Notes: generated from the letters alone by a model not told the origin. Numbered from the stretch's first letter, positions 25,131-35,088 are shown. The stretch: DNA of 64,000 bases from Natrinema salaciae (GCF_900110865.1 NZ_FOFD01000002.1:105661-169660), one strand, 5' to 3'. Numbers and translations are program-made.

Positions 25131-26996
25131 CTACTCGAGACGCCGCTCGAGCGTCGTTACGTCCCGTATTTCGATCCGCGTGCCACCGTTGTAGCCGTTC
25201 GTAACGGTACACGTCCAGTCGTGAGCGTCGGCGATCGCTCGGACGAGCGCGAGGCCGAGCCCGTCGATCGCAGTGTGGTCGTCGGCGATCGGATCGAGGA
25301 CGCGGTCGTGGGCGTTCGGGGGGATTTCGGTACCGTCGTCGAGCAGGAAGAAGCCACGGCTCCCGTCGTCGTCGAATCCGACCAGTCCGACCTGAACCGT
25401 CACGCTCCCGTCGGCCCGTGCGACGGCGCTGTCGAACGCCGTCTCGAGGAGGTGGACGAACCGGTCGGGGTCGGCACGGAGCGCGGCCGAGGCGTCGACG
25501 ACGATCTCGTCCTCGTCGAGCCGCGAGTCGCTGAGGGCGTCCGCGACGGCCGACTCGAGCCGAAGTCTGGTGCGAGTGCCGACGGCCGAGGCGTTGCGAG
25601 CGAACTCGCGGACGTCGTCGACGAGTCGTTCGGCCCGGTCGAGCGTCGTTTCGACGGTGTCCTCGGCGAGCGGGAACTCCCACTCGTCGGCACCGGAATC
25701 GTCGTCGAGCGCGTCGGCGACGGCATCGAGCTGGCGTTTCAGGTCGGTCGAGAGGAGCTCGGCGACGGCCTCGAGCCGGTCGGTCTGGTGCTCGAGTTCG
25801 GCCGTCCGGTCTCGGAGGATTCGCTCTCGGTCGGCCCGATCGAGGGCGGCCCGCGTGTTCTCGACGAGCGTCGAGATGAGATCGACGTCGGTCTCGTCGA
25901 ACCGGTGTGGATCGAGCGCTCCCGTCATGAGGATACCGTGGGTCCCGATGGGTGCGATGATCTCCGACCGAAGCGGTGTGTCCGGGTTGTAGAGATCGTC
26001 GACGGTCTCGAGGTCGTCGAACCGTTCGACCTCGCCGGCCTCGAAGACGTCCCAGACGAGCCCCTCACTGGGATGGAATCGCGGGAGACCGCCGAACTCG
26101 TCGTGTGCACCGGCGGTGCCGGCGACGGGTTCGAGATAGCCCTGTTCCTCCTCGAGCAGCCAGACGCCGCTGATCGGGAGGTCGAGCAGGTCGCTCCCGG
26201 CGTGGACCGAGATCGCGCAGATCTCCTCGGGATCGTCGGACTCGAGGAGCCATCGGGTGATCTCGTGGAGCGACGTGACGACGCGTTCGTACTCGTGTTG
26301 ATCGGTCACGTCTCGCACGACGACGGCGACGGTCGCGACATCGTCCTCGATCGGAACGAACCGGAACTCGCCCATTCGATCCCCGCCGTCCGGACCGATA
26401 TACGGGAGTTCGAGCTGTCGGCGATCGGCGTTACCGACGTCGACGTCGGTGATCGCCTGGCCGATGTCGACCGCGCGTTCGCCGTCGATACCCGCCAGTT
26501 CGGTCAGCGTTTCGACGTGCTCGCCGAGGAGCGCCGACCGATCGGTGTCGAAAACCGATTCCGTCGCGCCGTTGACGGAGACGATCTCGCGGTTGCGATC
26601 GAGCGTAATGACGGCGTCACGGACCGCCTCGACGACGGCGGCGTGTTGTGCCAGCGTCGTCTCCTGGGCCCGCCGCTCGGTGACGTCGCGCATGTACACC
26701 GACAGCCCGGTCTCGGAGGGATAGGCGCGCGCTTCGAACCACGTCTCGAGGTGGGTGTGGTAGATCTCGAAGGAGACCGGTACCTGTTCGTCCATCGCAC
26801 GGTGGAACCCGTCGGGGAACTGCGTCTCGACCGTCTGGGGGAACTCGTCCCACATGACCCGGCCGATCAGTTCCTCGCGGGAGCGCTTGAGCAGCGTTTC
26901 GGCCCGCTCGTTGAGATAGGTGAACCGAAAGCCCGTATCGAGGGCGAAGAACGCGTCGGTCACGCGGTCGACGATCGGAACGGATCGCATCGTCAC
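25131..26996 (-). CDS. PAS-PAS-GAF histidine-kinase-like sensor lacking the phosphoacceptor His
   Basis: A 621-residue soluble sensor. PAS domains cover about 7-108 and 115-233, a GAF domain about 240-390, then a kinase-like region. Haloarchaeal kinases have SHDLRNPL in the H-box; here the aligned stretch is LLSTDLKRQL, with Thr417 at the His position. The N-box is also altered (LLETAFDSAVAR), and the G1 box reads DDGTEIPP instead of DNGxGIP. The G2 motif GLGLAL (579-584) is kept. I infer it cannot autophosphorylate in the usual way and may act as a signal-binding pseudokinase. It converges on the HalX gene. Confidence 0.85.
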   Translation of the reverse strand: MTMRSVPIVDRVTDAFFALDTGFRFTYLNERAETLLKRSREELIGRVMWDEFPQTVETQFPDGFHRAMDEQVPVSFEIYHTHLETWFEARAYPSETGLSVYMRDVTERRAQETTLAQHAAVVEAVRDAVITLDRNREIVSVNGATESVFDTDRSALLGEHVETLTELAGIDGERAVDIGQAITDVDVGNADRRQLELPYIGPDGGDRMGEFRFVPIEDDVATVAVVVRDVTDQHEYERVVTSLHEITRWLLESDDPEEICAISVHAGSDLLDLPISGVWLLEEEQGYLEPVAGTAGAHDEFGGLPRFHPSEGLVWDVFEAGEVERFDDLETVDDLYNPDTPLRSEIIAPIGTHGILMTGALDPHRFDETDVDLISTLVENTRAALDRADRERILRDRTAELEHQTDRLEAVAELLSTDLKRQLDAVADALDDDSGADEWEFPLAEDTVETTLDRAERLVDDVREFARNASAVGTRTRLRLESAVADALSDSRLDEDEIVVDASAALRADPDRFVHLLETAFDSAVARADGSVTVQVGLVGFDDDGSRGFFLLDDGTEIPPNAHDRVLDPIADDHTAIDGLGLALVRAIADAHDWTCTVTNGYNGGTRIEIRDVTTLERRLE

Positions 26997-27168
26997 GACT
27001 CGCCACCCCTTTCCGGTGCCGGATTCGTCCCCCCCTCGCGTTCGAGGCGCTCGCCTCTCACAGCCGTTACCATCATCGACAGACAGTCAGCACATAGTTT
27101 GTGTAACCCCTATTTCAGTCTCGTGGCCGAGCGGCCGGATGCCACGCTGTTTCACGGCATCGATTCAC

Positions 27169-28158
27169 TCACAGCGGGACCGTCGTCCCCAGTTCGGCCT
27201 CTCGAGCCCTGTCGAAGACGAACTCGGCTGTCGCAGCGTCCAGTACCGCCGTCCCGACGCTCTCACAGACGATGATTTCGTCCGCCGACTCCCGTCCCCG
27301 ACGACCGGGTATCACGTCCCCGAACGGCCGAACCGCAGGTGTCGGATGTCCGCGGAGGTCACCGGTCTCGACCGCTTCGTCCGGTACGTCCGCGAAGATG
27401 CGCTCCGCGCGATCGATCGTCCGGTCGTCCAGTTCGCGCATCTCGGCGGTGTACGCGCCGACGGCGATCACGAGCGCGCCGTCGGCCAGCGCGTTCCCCG
27501 GGAAGACCGGCTCCGTGCTCGTGGTCGCCGTGACGACGACGGTCGCCCCGCTGACGGCGGCGCGAGGGCTCGAGACTGCGGTCGCGGGGACGCCGAGTTC
27601 CGTTTCGAGGTCGTCGGCGCAGGCGATCCGCGAGTCGCTGGGCGAGTAGACGCGGATCGACTCGAGGCGGTCGACGCCCACCGCGGCAGCGATGGCCCGC
27701 GTTTGCCAGCGAGCCTGCGTGCCGGCACCGATCACGGCCAGTTCGATCGGCCCGTCGGTCGCGAGTTCGCGGGCCGCGAGGCCGCCGATACAGCCGGTCC
27801 GCGCGCTGGTGATCCGAGTTCCCGCGAGGTAGCCGACCGGCTGGCCGGTTTCGGCGTCGGCGAGTGCGAGCTGTGCGGTGACGGTCGGGAGTCCGCGATC
27901 GGGATTGTCCTCGACGACCGTCACGAGCTTCGTCGCCGCGTACGCCGCGCCGTGGACGTACGCCGGCATGCAAAGGCCCGTTCCGGTCGGCTCACCGGGT
28001 GCGTCCGGATCGATCCCCGTCCCGATCGGGTAGTGGGGGCGCTCCGGTCGTTCGACCGCGCCCGCTCGTTGCTTTTCGAACGCGTCGGCGACGACCGGGA
28101 GGAGCGCCTCGAGGTCGAGTACGGACGCGACGTCCTCGTCGGAGAGCACGCGAACCAT
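27169..28158 (-). CDS. Ornithine cyclodeaminase / mu-crystallin family protein
   Basis: A 329-residue NAD(P)-binding protein. The Rossmann motif AVIGAGTQARWQTRAI is near 145-160, and the substrate region includes the conserved Lys in AATKLVTV. Members include ornithine cyclodeaminase, alanine dehydrogenase and ketimine reductases, which cannot be told apart here. Divergent from the FAD-dependent oxidoreductase genes at 28270 and 29483, suggesting a shared role in amino-acid or imine metabolism. Confidence 0.87.
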   Translation of the reverse strand: MVRVLSDEDVASVLDLEALLPVVADAFEKQRAGAVERPERPHYPIGTGIDPDAPGEPTGTGLCMPAYVHGAAYAATKLVTVVEDNPDRGLPTVTAQLALADAETGQPVGYLAGTRITSARTGCIGGLAARELATDGPIELAVIGAGTQARWQTRAIAAAVGVDRLESIRVYSPSDSRIACADDLETELGVPATAVSSPRAAVSGATVVVTATTSTEPVFPGNALADGALVIAVGAYTAEMRELDDRTIDRAERIFADVPDEAVETGDLRGHPTPAVRPFGDVIPGRRGRESADEIIVCESVGTAVLDAATAEFVFDRAREAELGTTVPL

Positions 28159-28269
28159 ACGGGCACATCAGTCGGCGGCTACTTCAGTCGTACCGTCGGC
28201 CCCTCGACACCCGGTTCGCCGATCGGACGGGGAGAAGGTTGTTTGATGATTGGTGTGGTACCAGGACTC

Positions 28270-29370
28270 ATGAAAATCGTCATCGTCGGCGGCGGAATCA
28301 TCGGGACGGCGGTCGCGGCTCGACTCGGCGAAACCGATCACGACGTGACGCTCCTCGAGCGCTCGCGGATCGGAAGCGAAACGACGGCGGCCTCCGCGGG
28401 AATCCTGATGGAGACCGCGGTCGCACCGACGCCGTTCGACCTGCGGTTCCGGACGCGTGCCCGATCCGTCTACCGGCGGCTGTTCGACCGCGGGCCGCTC
28501 GAGTCGGATCGGGTCGGGACGCTCTACGTCGCCGAAACGACGGCGTTCGCGGATCGGCTCGAGGAGTCCGTCGCGGTTCTTCGCGAACACGACGTCGAGG
28601 CGTCGTTCCTGTCGGCGACGGAAATCGCTCGGCTCGGCGTCGATCCAGACGGGTTCGTCGGGGGGCTCCACACGCCGAACGACAGCGTCTGCGATCCGAC
28701 CGACGTCGCGAACTGGTTCGCGGCGCGTGCTCGACGGAGCGGTGTCGACGTTCGAACCGGCGTGCGTGTGACTGCCGTGATCACGCGGGACGGGTCCGTC
28801 TCGGGCGTCGAAACCGACGAGGGTCGACTGCAGACGGACTGCGTGCTCAACGCGACCGGCCCGTGGGCACCGGAACTGAACGAAATGGTCGGCATCTCGC
28901 TTCCGCTCGGTCACACGCTGGGACCGATGGTCGCGCTCGAGGGACCCGAACCGATCGAGAGCCCGGTAACGATCCTCGAGTCGAAGCGGTACGTTCGCCC
29001 CACCGGCGGGGCGGACGGGACCGGAGCCTGGGTCGGCGAGTACCGAACTGGATACACCGAGGGGCAACGCTACGATCCGGACCAGTGCACCGTTTCGGAC
29101 GAATTCCGCGACACGGCGACCGACGCTGCGAGCATCGTCCCCGCACTCGAGGGCGCAACGGCCGTCGACGAGTGGATCGGCCTCCGAACCGTTACCCCTG
29201 ACGGCCGGCCCGTCGTCGGCGAGACGAGCGTCGACGGGTTCGTCGTCGCCTGTGGGATGTCGGGGCAGGGAGTGACGCTCGCGCCGGCCGTCGCGGACGT
29301 CGTTCACGACGTGCTCGAGGGGCGCGTCGGCGACGACCATCGGAGGCACCTCTCGCCCGACCGCTTCTGA
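28270..29370 (+). CDS. FAD-dependent oxidoreductase, DAO family (1)
   Basis: A 366-residue flavoprotein of the D-amino-acid/glycine/sarcosine oxidase family. The dinucleotide-binding start is KIVIVGGGIIGTAVAARL, followed by the second FAD contact NATGPWAPELN near 200 and the C-terminal GRPVVGET. The ATG at 28270 is chosen because the Rossmann motif must lie at the N-terminus; the open frame upstream is a shadow. It sits 112 bases before a second member of the family, about 30% like it by eye. The substrate is unknown; an amino acid or N-methyl amine is likely. Confidence 0.87.
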   Translation: MKIVIVGGGIIGTAVAARLGETDHDVTLLERSRIGSETTAASAGILMETAVAPTPFDLRFRTRARSVYRRLFDRGPLESDRVGTLYVAETTAFADRLEESVAVLREHDVEASFLSATEIARLGVDPDGFVGGLHTPNDSVCDPTDVANWFAARARRSGVDVRTGVRVTAVITRDGSVSGVETDEGRLQTDCVLNATGPWAPELNEMVGISLPLGHTLGPMVALEGPEPIESPVTILESKRYVRPTGGADGTGAWVGEYRTGYTEGQRYDPDQCTVSDEFRDTATDAASIVPALEGATAVDEWIGLRTVTPDGRPVVGETSVDGFVVACGMSGQGVTLAPAVADVVHDVLEGRVGDDHRRHLSPDRF

Positions 29371-29482
29371 CGGCGAACCGCCGCTGCTGTCGGCGTCGTC
29401 GAACGGGCGATATCGGCCACGCGACGTTCCGGGGTCGGCTCTCGAACGAATCCTTATGCCAGGGCATGTCGGTAGGTACTGT

Positions 29483-30649
29483 ATGACAGTAGTCGTTATC
29501 GGCGGCGGTATCGTCGGCCTCTCGAGTGCGTCCGAACTCGCCACCCGCGGCGTCGACGTCGTCGTCTGCGAGCAGGGATCGATCGGCAACGGCAGCACCG
29601 AGCGGGCCGCCGGCGGTATCCGCGCGCAGTTCTCGACGCCGGTCAACGTCGACCTGTCGCTCGAGAGCATGCGCGTCTGGGACTCCTTCGAGGAGCGGTT
29701 CGGGATCGATATCGACTACCGGCGGACCGGCTATCTCTTTCTCGCCAGGAACGAGGACACTGCCGCACAGTTTGCGGAGACCGTCGCCATGCAGAACGAC
29801 CGCGGCGTTCCGAGCGAGGTCCTCGACCCCGATGCGGCAGCCGAACACGCTCGCGGAATCGACCCGAAGAAATTCGAAGCGGCGACGTACTCACCGACGG
29901 ACGGCTTCGCCGATCCCCACCTCGCGTTGCAAGGGTACGCGCGAGCGGCGGCGAATTCGGGCGTCGACGTGCGGACGAACACACCGGTCGTGAACGTGCT
30001 CCGGGAGGACGCCGCCGCTCGTGGCGACGGCCGGGTGACGGGTGTCGAGACCGCCGACGGCAGCCTCGAGGCCGAGTTCGTCGTCAACGCCGCGGGACCG
30101 TGGGCGGGCGAGGTCGCGGCGATGGCCGATCGTTCGCTGCCGATCGCCCCGAAGCGTCGCCAGATCGCCGTCGTCGAACCCGACGATCCGGTTCCCGAGA
30201 CCCATCCCCTGACGATCGACCTCGAGAGCGGCTCGTACTTCCGGCCGGACCGCGGCGGCGACGCGCTGATCGGCGGGCATTTCGGCGCGTCCGATTCGGT
30301 CGCCGAACCCGACGCCTACGACCGGTCGGTCGACTTCTCCTGGGCCGCCGACGCGCTCGAGACCGCCTCCGAGTGGACGACCTGCTTCGGTCCCGAATCG
30401 GCGCTCAAGCGCGGCTGGGCGGGGCTCTACGCGGTGACGCCGGACGATACCGCGATCGTCGAAGAGACGGTTCCCGGCTTCGTCACCGCAGCCGGCTTCT
30501 CCGGCCACGGGTTCCAGCACGCACCCGCGACCGGGACGCTCGTCGCCGACCTCGTCACCGAGGGAACGACCTCACTCGTCGACATCGAACCGCTCTCGAG
30601 CGACCGGTTCGAGGCCGGGGCCACGCACGCAGAGACGAACGTCGTGTAA
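29483..30649 (+). CDS. FAD-dependent oxidoreductase, DAO family (2)
   Basis: A 388-residue flavoprotein similar in design to the previous gene but closer to sarcosine oxidase beta subunits: TVVVIGGGIVGLSSASELA at the start, GSTERAAGGIRAQFSTP near 40, NAAGPWAGEVA, and the C-terminal GFSGHGFQHAPATG that lines the flavin. The start at 29483 puts the FAD motif at the N-terminus. It likely forms a short operon or paralogue pair with the gene at 28270. Confidence 0.88.
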   Translation: MTVVVIGGGIVGLSSASELATRGVDVVVCEQGSIGNGSTERAAGGIRAQFSTPVNVDLSLESMRVWDSFEERFGIDIDYRRTGYLFLARNEDTAAQFAETVAMQNDRGVPSEVLDPDAAAEHARGIDPKKFEAATYSPTDGFADPHLALQGYARAAANSGVDVRTNTPVVNVLREDAAARGDGRVTGVETADGSLEAEFVVNAAGPWAGEVAAMADRSLPIAPKRRQIAVVEPDDPVPETHPLTIDLESGSYFRPDRGGDALIGGHFGASDSVAEPDAYDRSVDFSWAADALETASEWTTCFGPESALKRGWAGLYAVTPDDTAIVEETVPGFVTAAGFSGHGFQHAPATGTLVADLVTEGTTSLVDIEPLSSDRFEAGATHAETNVV

Positions 30650-30705
30650 TCGGCGACGTCGTGCGGTCACCCGTATCGACCGTCGCGAACGGACGCGACT
30701 CGAGG

Positions 30706-31935
30706 TCAGAAGGACTCGCCGAGATAGACGTCGGTTTCGGGAAAGAGATCCGCGAGCGTCGCCACCGCGTCCGAATCCGCCGCTTCGAGGCGCCCGGTCC
30801 GCTCAAGGGCGGTCGCCGAGCGAGCGCCCACCGCGAGTTGCGAGAGCGCGGCGATATCGAGACGAACGTCCGCGGTACTCGAGCCGGTCGCGTCGTGCAG
30901 GTGCTCGCACGCACCGTTCCCACCCGACACCTCGAGTGCGAACGTTCCCTCGTTCCAGTCGACCAGCGGGTCCTCGACGGCGATCTCGACGTCGCCGTCG
31001 CGGTCCGGATACGAGAGTGAGGACAGCGTCTCCGCTACGTCGACGAGCCGAACCATCGGGCCGTCGTCGACCGCGGTGTCGATCTCGTCGGGGTCTCGAG
31101 CGAGGTCCCGAAGCGGATCGTCCACGGGGGCTCGGAGACGCACCCGCTCGACCTGCGACTCGTGATCGTGACAGAACGACAGCAGCGCCAGGCGGGCCTC
31201 GCGATCGACGGCGACGAGTTCGGTGACGGCCAGCGTCCGGTCGCCCATCTCGCCGTCGATCGTGTAGACGAGATATCCCCGCACCCGTCCGTCGCGCTCG
31301 TACGCGTATACGAAGGGATCTCGCTCGTGACCGGCGAACACGCGATGGCGCCACCAGTCCTCGTCGCGCTCGAGCGCGAGCGAGTAGCGATCGACGTGGG
31401 TCTCGTAGGCCGGTGCGAGCGACTCGTACTCGTCGGCCTCGAGTCGACGGAACGAACCCGCGTTTCGGTCGACGGCATCGGTTGCGAACGAAAGTACCGA
31501 CGGCTCGCACTCGTGGGTAGCGATGCGGTTGCACGTGTCCCAGCCGTACTGCCGGTAGAACCGGTACCGGAACGGCCACAGCACCGAGAACCGGACGTCG
31601 TGATCGCGATACTCCGCGAGCGAGCGGGCGAGCAACTGCCGGACGTACCCGCGCCGGCGGTACTCGGGCGGCGTCGCGACCGATGCCAGCCCGGCGGTCC
31701 GATGGACGTCGTCGCGTACGCGGGACCCGAGCCAGTAGTGTCGACAGACGGATCGCGGGTCGGCGTCGTCGGCCGCATCGGCTTCGTACACGCCGCGACG
31801 AGAACCGAGCGTCGATCGCGGCGTCTCGTGTTCGTCGGGATCGTACGCCGGCACTCCCTCCTCCGGGATGAACGCGTAGCTGCGGTACTCGTGGAAGACG
31901 TCCCGTTCGTCCGGGATGGGACGGTAGTCGACCAT
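30706..31935 (-). CDS. Eis-like GNAT acetyltransferase
   Basis: A 409-residue, three-part acetyltransferase. The first GNAT domain has the acetyl-CoA motif VATPPEYRRRGYVRQLL near 87-103 (R/Q-x-x-G-x-G/A type). The middle domain (about 150-290) is a second GNAT-like fold and the C-terminal part an SCP2-like domain, the arrangement of Eis and related N-acetyltransferases. The substrate, an amine, is unknown. Convergent with the FAD gene at 29483. Confidence 0.82.
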   Translation of the reverse strand: MVDYRPIPDERDVFHEYRSYAFIPEEGVPAYDPDEHETPRSTLGSRRGVYEADAADDADPRSVCRHYWLGSRVRDDVHRTAGLASVATPPEYRRRGYVRQLLARSLAEYRDHDVRFSVLWPFRYRFYRQYGWDTCNRIATHECEPSVLSFATDAVDRNAGSFRRLEADEYESLAPAYETHVDRYSLALERDEDWWRHRVFAGHERDPFVYAYERDGRVRGYLVYTIDGEMGDRTLAVTELVAVDREARLALLSFCHDHESQVERVRLRAPVDDPLRDLARDPDEIDTAVDDGPMVRLVDVAETLSSLSYPDRDGDVEIAVEDPLVDWNEGTFALEVSGGNGACEHLHDATGSSTADVRLDIAALSQLAVGARSATALERTGRLEAADSDAVATLADLFPETDVYLGESF

Positions 31936-32062
31936 GCAAACGAGAGCGCAGGCGACCGGGAAAACTGTTCGTGATCGCGACGCGCCGGGTCGGTGACTGC
32001 GGTCCGCGAGACGGACGCACTCGAGACGACCGTTTTTTGCCCCATCCCGTCAGCGTCTGTCT

Positions 32063-32929
32063 ATGGACGACGAAACGATCGGGATCGGCCTCGTCCTCAC
32101 CTCCGCGATCGGCTTCGGCACGCTGGGGATCTTCGGCGTCATCGCCGCCGAGGAGGGGCTCTCGATCCCGACGGTGCTCGCGCTTCGGTTCGCCATCGCG
32201 GCGGTCGTCGTCTGGGCCGTGCTCTGGCTCCGCGGCCGGTTTCGGCTCCCCAGCCGTCGGGTAATGGCGATCGCGTTCGCGCTCGGGGCGGGGGGCTACG
32301 CGGCCCAGAGCGGGCTCTACTTCGTCGGTCTCGAGTTCATGTCCGCCGGCATGGTCGCGATCGTTCTCTACACGTATCCGGCGTTCGTCGTCTGTCTCGT
32401 CGCGATCGGACATCCCGACCGGGTGACCGCGATCCTCCTGGGCGCGCTCGGGCTGTCGATCGGCGGCGTCGCACTCATCACCGGGGTCGACCCGGCGGGG
32501 GTCGACCCGCGGGGCGTCGTCGTGGTCCTCGGTGCGGCGTTCGCGTACTCGCTGTACATCGTGGTGAGCCAGCGGGCGCTCACGTCGGTCGACGCCGAGA
32601 CGCTGACCGCGTTCGTCCTGCCCGCGGCGGCCGCGAGCTTCGTCGTCTTCGGCCTCGGCACGGAGACGCTCTCGATGCCGAGCAGCGCCGCCGGCTGGGG
32701 CGTCACTCTCGCGATCGCGACCGTCGCGACGGTGATTCCCGTGCTCGCGTTCTTCGCCGGAATCGCCAGGATCGGTGCGAGCCGGGCGAGCATCATCAGT
32801 ACCGCCGAACCGGGTGTTACCGTCGCTCTCGGCGCGCTCGTGCTGGGAGAGACCGTTACGGCGGTGACGATCGTCGGTGGGGTCCTCGTCGTCGCAGGCG
32901 TGATCCTCATCCAGCGCGAAGAGACGTGA
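32063..32929 (+). CDS. EamA-family (DMT) transporter
   Basis: A 288-residue protein with ten predicted helices in two EamA repeats (about 8-135 and 150-285). The family exports amino acids, nucleobases or other metabolites. The C-terminal repeat shows the typical SIISTAEPGVTVALGALVLGE block (written SIISTAEPG, then VTVALGALVLGE). No partner gene indicates the substrate. Confidence 0.88.
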   Translation: MDDETIGIGLVLTSAIGFGTLGIFGVIAAEEGLSIPTVLALRFAIAAVVVWAVLWLRGRFRLPSRRVMAIAFALGAGGYAAQSGLYFVGLEFMSAGMVAIVLYTYPAFVVCLVAIGHPDRVTAILLGALGLSIGGVALITGVDPAGVDPRGVVVVLGAAFAYSLYIVVSQRALTSVDAETLTAFVLPAAAASFVVFGLGTETLSMPSSAAGWGVTLAIATVATVIPVLAFFAGIARIGASRASIISTAEPGVTVALGALVLGETVTAVTIVGGVLVVAGVILIQREET

Positions 32930-33062
32930 CCGACTCGTCCCCGCTATTCGGGGCGATCCTGCAAACGTCGCCCGTCGCCGAGCGAACGCGTCGCGTTCGA
33001 TCGGTACCGCTGGTGTGCAGTTCCGGTCAAAACCGATCGCCCGTTCGAAAGCGCGACGCGAC

Positions 33063-34220
33063 TCAGGCGTGGTCCGCGACGAACGCCTCGATCCGGTTGA
33101 GTGCTCTGCGGAGGTCCTCGAGCCCGGTCGCGTAGGAGACCCGCAGGTGGCCCTCGCCGACGTCGCCGAAGACGTCGCCGGGAACGACCGCGACGCCCTG
33201 TTCGCGCAGAACTGCCTCGGCGAACTCCTCCGCCGTGAAGCCCTCGGGAACTTCGGGGAAGCAGTAGAACGCGCCCTTCGCCTCGAAGACGTCCATCCCG
33301 ATCTCGCGGAATCGCGAGAGGACGAACCGCCGCCGGCGGTCGTACTGGTCGACCATCTCCCGGACGTCGTTCGCACAGGAATCCAGGGCCTCGATCGCAG
33401 CGTACTGCGCCGTCGTCGGGGCCGAGAGCATCGTGTACTGGTGGATCTTGTTCATCGCACCGATGGCGTCGGCCGGCCCGAGCGCGTACCCCAGCCGGAG
33501 GCCGGTCATCGCGTGGGCCTTCGAGAACCCGTTGAAGACGACGGTGCGCTCGCGCATCCCCTCGAGGCTGGCGATCGACGTGTGCTCGCCGTCGTAGGTC
33601 AACTCGGCGTAGATCTCGTCCGAGAAGACCGTCAGGTCGTGCTCGCGGGCGAACTCCGCGACCGGCTCGAGATCGGCCGCGGGCATGATCGCTCCCGTCG
33701 GGTTGTTGGGGTAACAGAGGACGAGCACGTCCGCCTCGGCCGCGCCGGCCTCCTCGAGGCCCTCGACGGTCAGCCGGAAGTCGTCCTCCTTCGTGGTCGG
33801 AACCGGGAGCACCTCGCCGCCGGCGAAGATCACGCCGGGCTCGTAGGAGATGTACGACGGCTGGGCGATCGCGACCGTGTCGCCGGGGTCGACGAACGCC
33901 CGGAACGCCAGATCGACAGCCTCGCTCGCGCCCGCCGTGACGATGATCTCCTCGTCCGGACCGTAGCCCAGATCGAACCGGTCGGCGACGTAGTCGGCGA
34001 TCGCCTCGCGGAGTTCGCGCTTGCCACGGTTCGCGGTGTAGGAGGTCTTCCCCTGCTCGAGCGAGGCGATCGCGGCGTCGCGGGCGGCCCACGGCGTCGC
34101 GAAGTCGGGTTCGCCCACGCCCAGCGAGATGACCTCGTCGCGCTCCTCGGCGATCTCGAAGAAGCGCCGAATCCCCGACGGCGGGACCGCCTGCACGCGG
34201 TCTGACAGTTCGAACGTCAT
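33063..34220 (-). CDS. Class I PLP-dependent aminotransferase (AspC family)
   Basis: A 385-residue fold-type I aminotransferase. The PLP-binding Lys is in NGFSKAHAMTGLRLGY (near 230), with CYPNNPTGAI for cofactor contacts and YATG near the end. It is typical of archaeal aspartate/aromatic aminotransferases. The Lrp-type regulator gene lies 2 bases upstream on the same strand, so the two are co-transcribed and amino-acid responsive control is likely. Confidence 0.93.
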   Translation of the reverse strand: MTFELSDRVQAVPPSGIRRFFEIAEERDEVISLGVGEPDFATPWAARDAAIASLEQGKTSYTANRGKRELREAIADYVADRFDLGYGPDEEIIVTAGASEAVDLAFRAFVDPGDTVAIAQPSYISYEPGVIFAGGEVLPVPTTKEDDFRLTVEGLEEAGAAEADVLVLCYPNNPTGAIMPAADLEPVAEFAREHDLTVFSDEIYAELTYDGEHTSIASLEGMRERTVVFNGFSKAHAMTGLRLGYALGPADAIGAMNKIHQYTMLSAPTTAQYAAIEALDSCANDVREMVDQYDRRRRFVLSRFREIGMDVFEAKGAFYCFPEVPEGFTAEEFAEAVLREQGVAVVPGDVFGDVGEGHLRVSYATGLEDLRRALNRIEAFVADHA

Positions 34221-34222
34221 GG

Positions 34223-34708
34223 TCAGGGTGAGAACGAGAGGCGGTCGTCGCCCTCGCCGTCGCCGAGTTCGATCCCGTTTTCCTTGTAGGAGGTCATCAC
34301 GTAGTGGGTGACCGTCTGGGTAATCTCGGGAACGGGAGCGACCTTCTCGCTGATGAACTGCGAGACCTCGCGGATGGAGTCGCCCTCGACTTCCATATCG
34401 AAGTCGTAGTCGCCGCTGATAAGCCGCAGGGCTTTCACCTGCGGGAACCGGGCGAGGCGCTCCGCGATGTCGTCGTACCCCGTCTCGCGGTCGAGCGTGA
34501 CGTTCAACTCGACCTCGGCTCGGACGCGCTCGTCCGCCAGCTTGTCCCAGTCGACGACCGCCTGGTAGCCCCGGAGGACGCCTGCCGCCTCGAGCTCCTC
34601 GATGGTCGCCTCGACCTCGTCTTCCTCGAGGTCGGTCATTCGCGCGATATCGGCCGTGGAGTACCGCGCGTTCTCACGAAGCAACTCGAGCACCTCGCGT
34701 TCGCTCAT
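34223..34708 (-). CDS. Lrp/AsnC-family transcription regulator
   Basis: A 161-residue regulator. The N-terminal winged helix (residues 1-55: LLRENARYSTADIARMTDLEEDEVEATI) is followed by an RAM/AsnC ligand-binding domain (65-140, with LRLISGDYDFDMEVEG). The ATG at 34708 gives the standard N-terminus; the frame upstream is not protein-like. It probably senses an amino acid and controls itself and the adjacent aminotransferase. Confidence 0.92.
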   Translation of the reverse strand: MSEREVLELLRENARYSTADIARMTDLEEDEVEATIEELEAAGVLRGYQAVVDWDKLADERVRAEVELNVTLDRETGYDDIAERLARFPQVKALRLISGDYDFDMEVEGDSIREVSQFISEKVAPVPEITQTVTHYVMTSYKENGIELGDGEGDDRLSFSP

Positions 34709-35088
34709 ACCGCTTGGAAGCGCGAGCGCGAGTAAAGTTCTAACGTTGTTCGGCTGGCGACCGCGAGGGGACAGACGCCGCCGTCGCCGAACGGACGGAT
34801 ACCGGACGCGGGCCGGCGAGTTGCTCGGAGCGGACGGTCCGTCGGCTACGCCGTGGGGTGTACAAGCCGGCGAGGAAGACGAGACGACACACGATGCATC
34901 GACGCGGAGAGCGATCCGCCGGCCGCGTGGGCCGACCGCGACGCGTCCGTCGCCCTCTGGGAGCCGTTCGAGACGGTCGGGGCGGTGTTCCGTGAAACCG
35001 CGCGGGACGACGCGCTCGCGGCGATTCACGCGACCCTGCTGGTCGGCTGCGGGGGAGAGCTCGGCGAGAGGCGCTGCCCCGGCTGGTG
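34709..35088 (+). other. Intergenic region with a weak small open frame
   Basis: 380 bases without a confident gene. A plus-strand frame from about 34853 to 35098 encodes 81 residues whose C-terminal half (ALWEPFETVGAVFRETARDD, then LLVGCGGELGERRC) looks protein-like, but the N-terminus is Arg/Cys-rich and it overlaps the next gene by 10 bases. It may be a remnant. No promoter was recognised. Confidence 0.25.

Noticed and set aside
25131..26996. Ordinary histidine kinase
   Set aside because: The H-box histidine and other kinase motifs are altered, so a standard kinase call would be misleading; reported as a kinase-like sensor instead.
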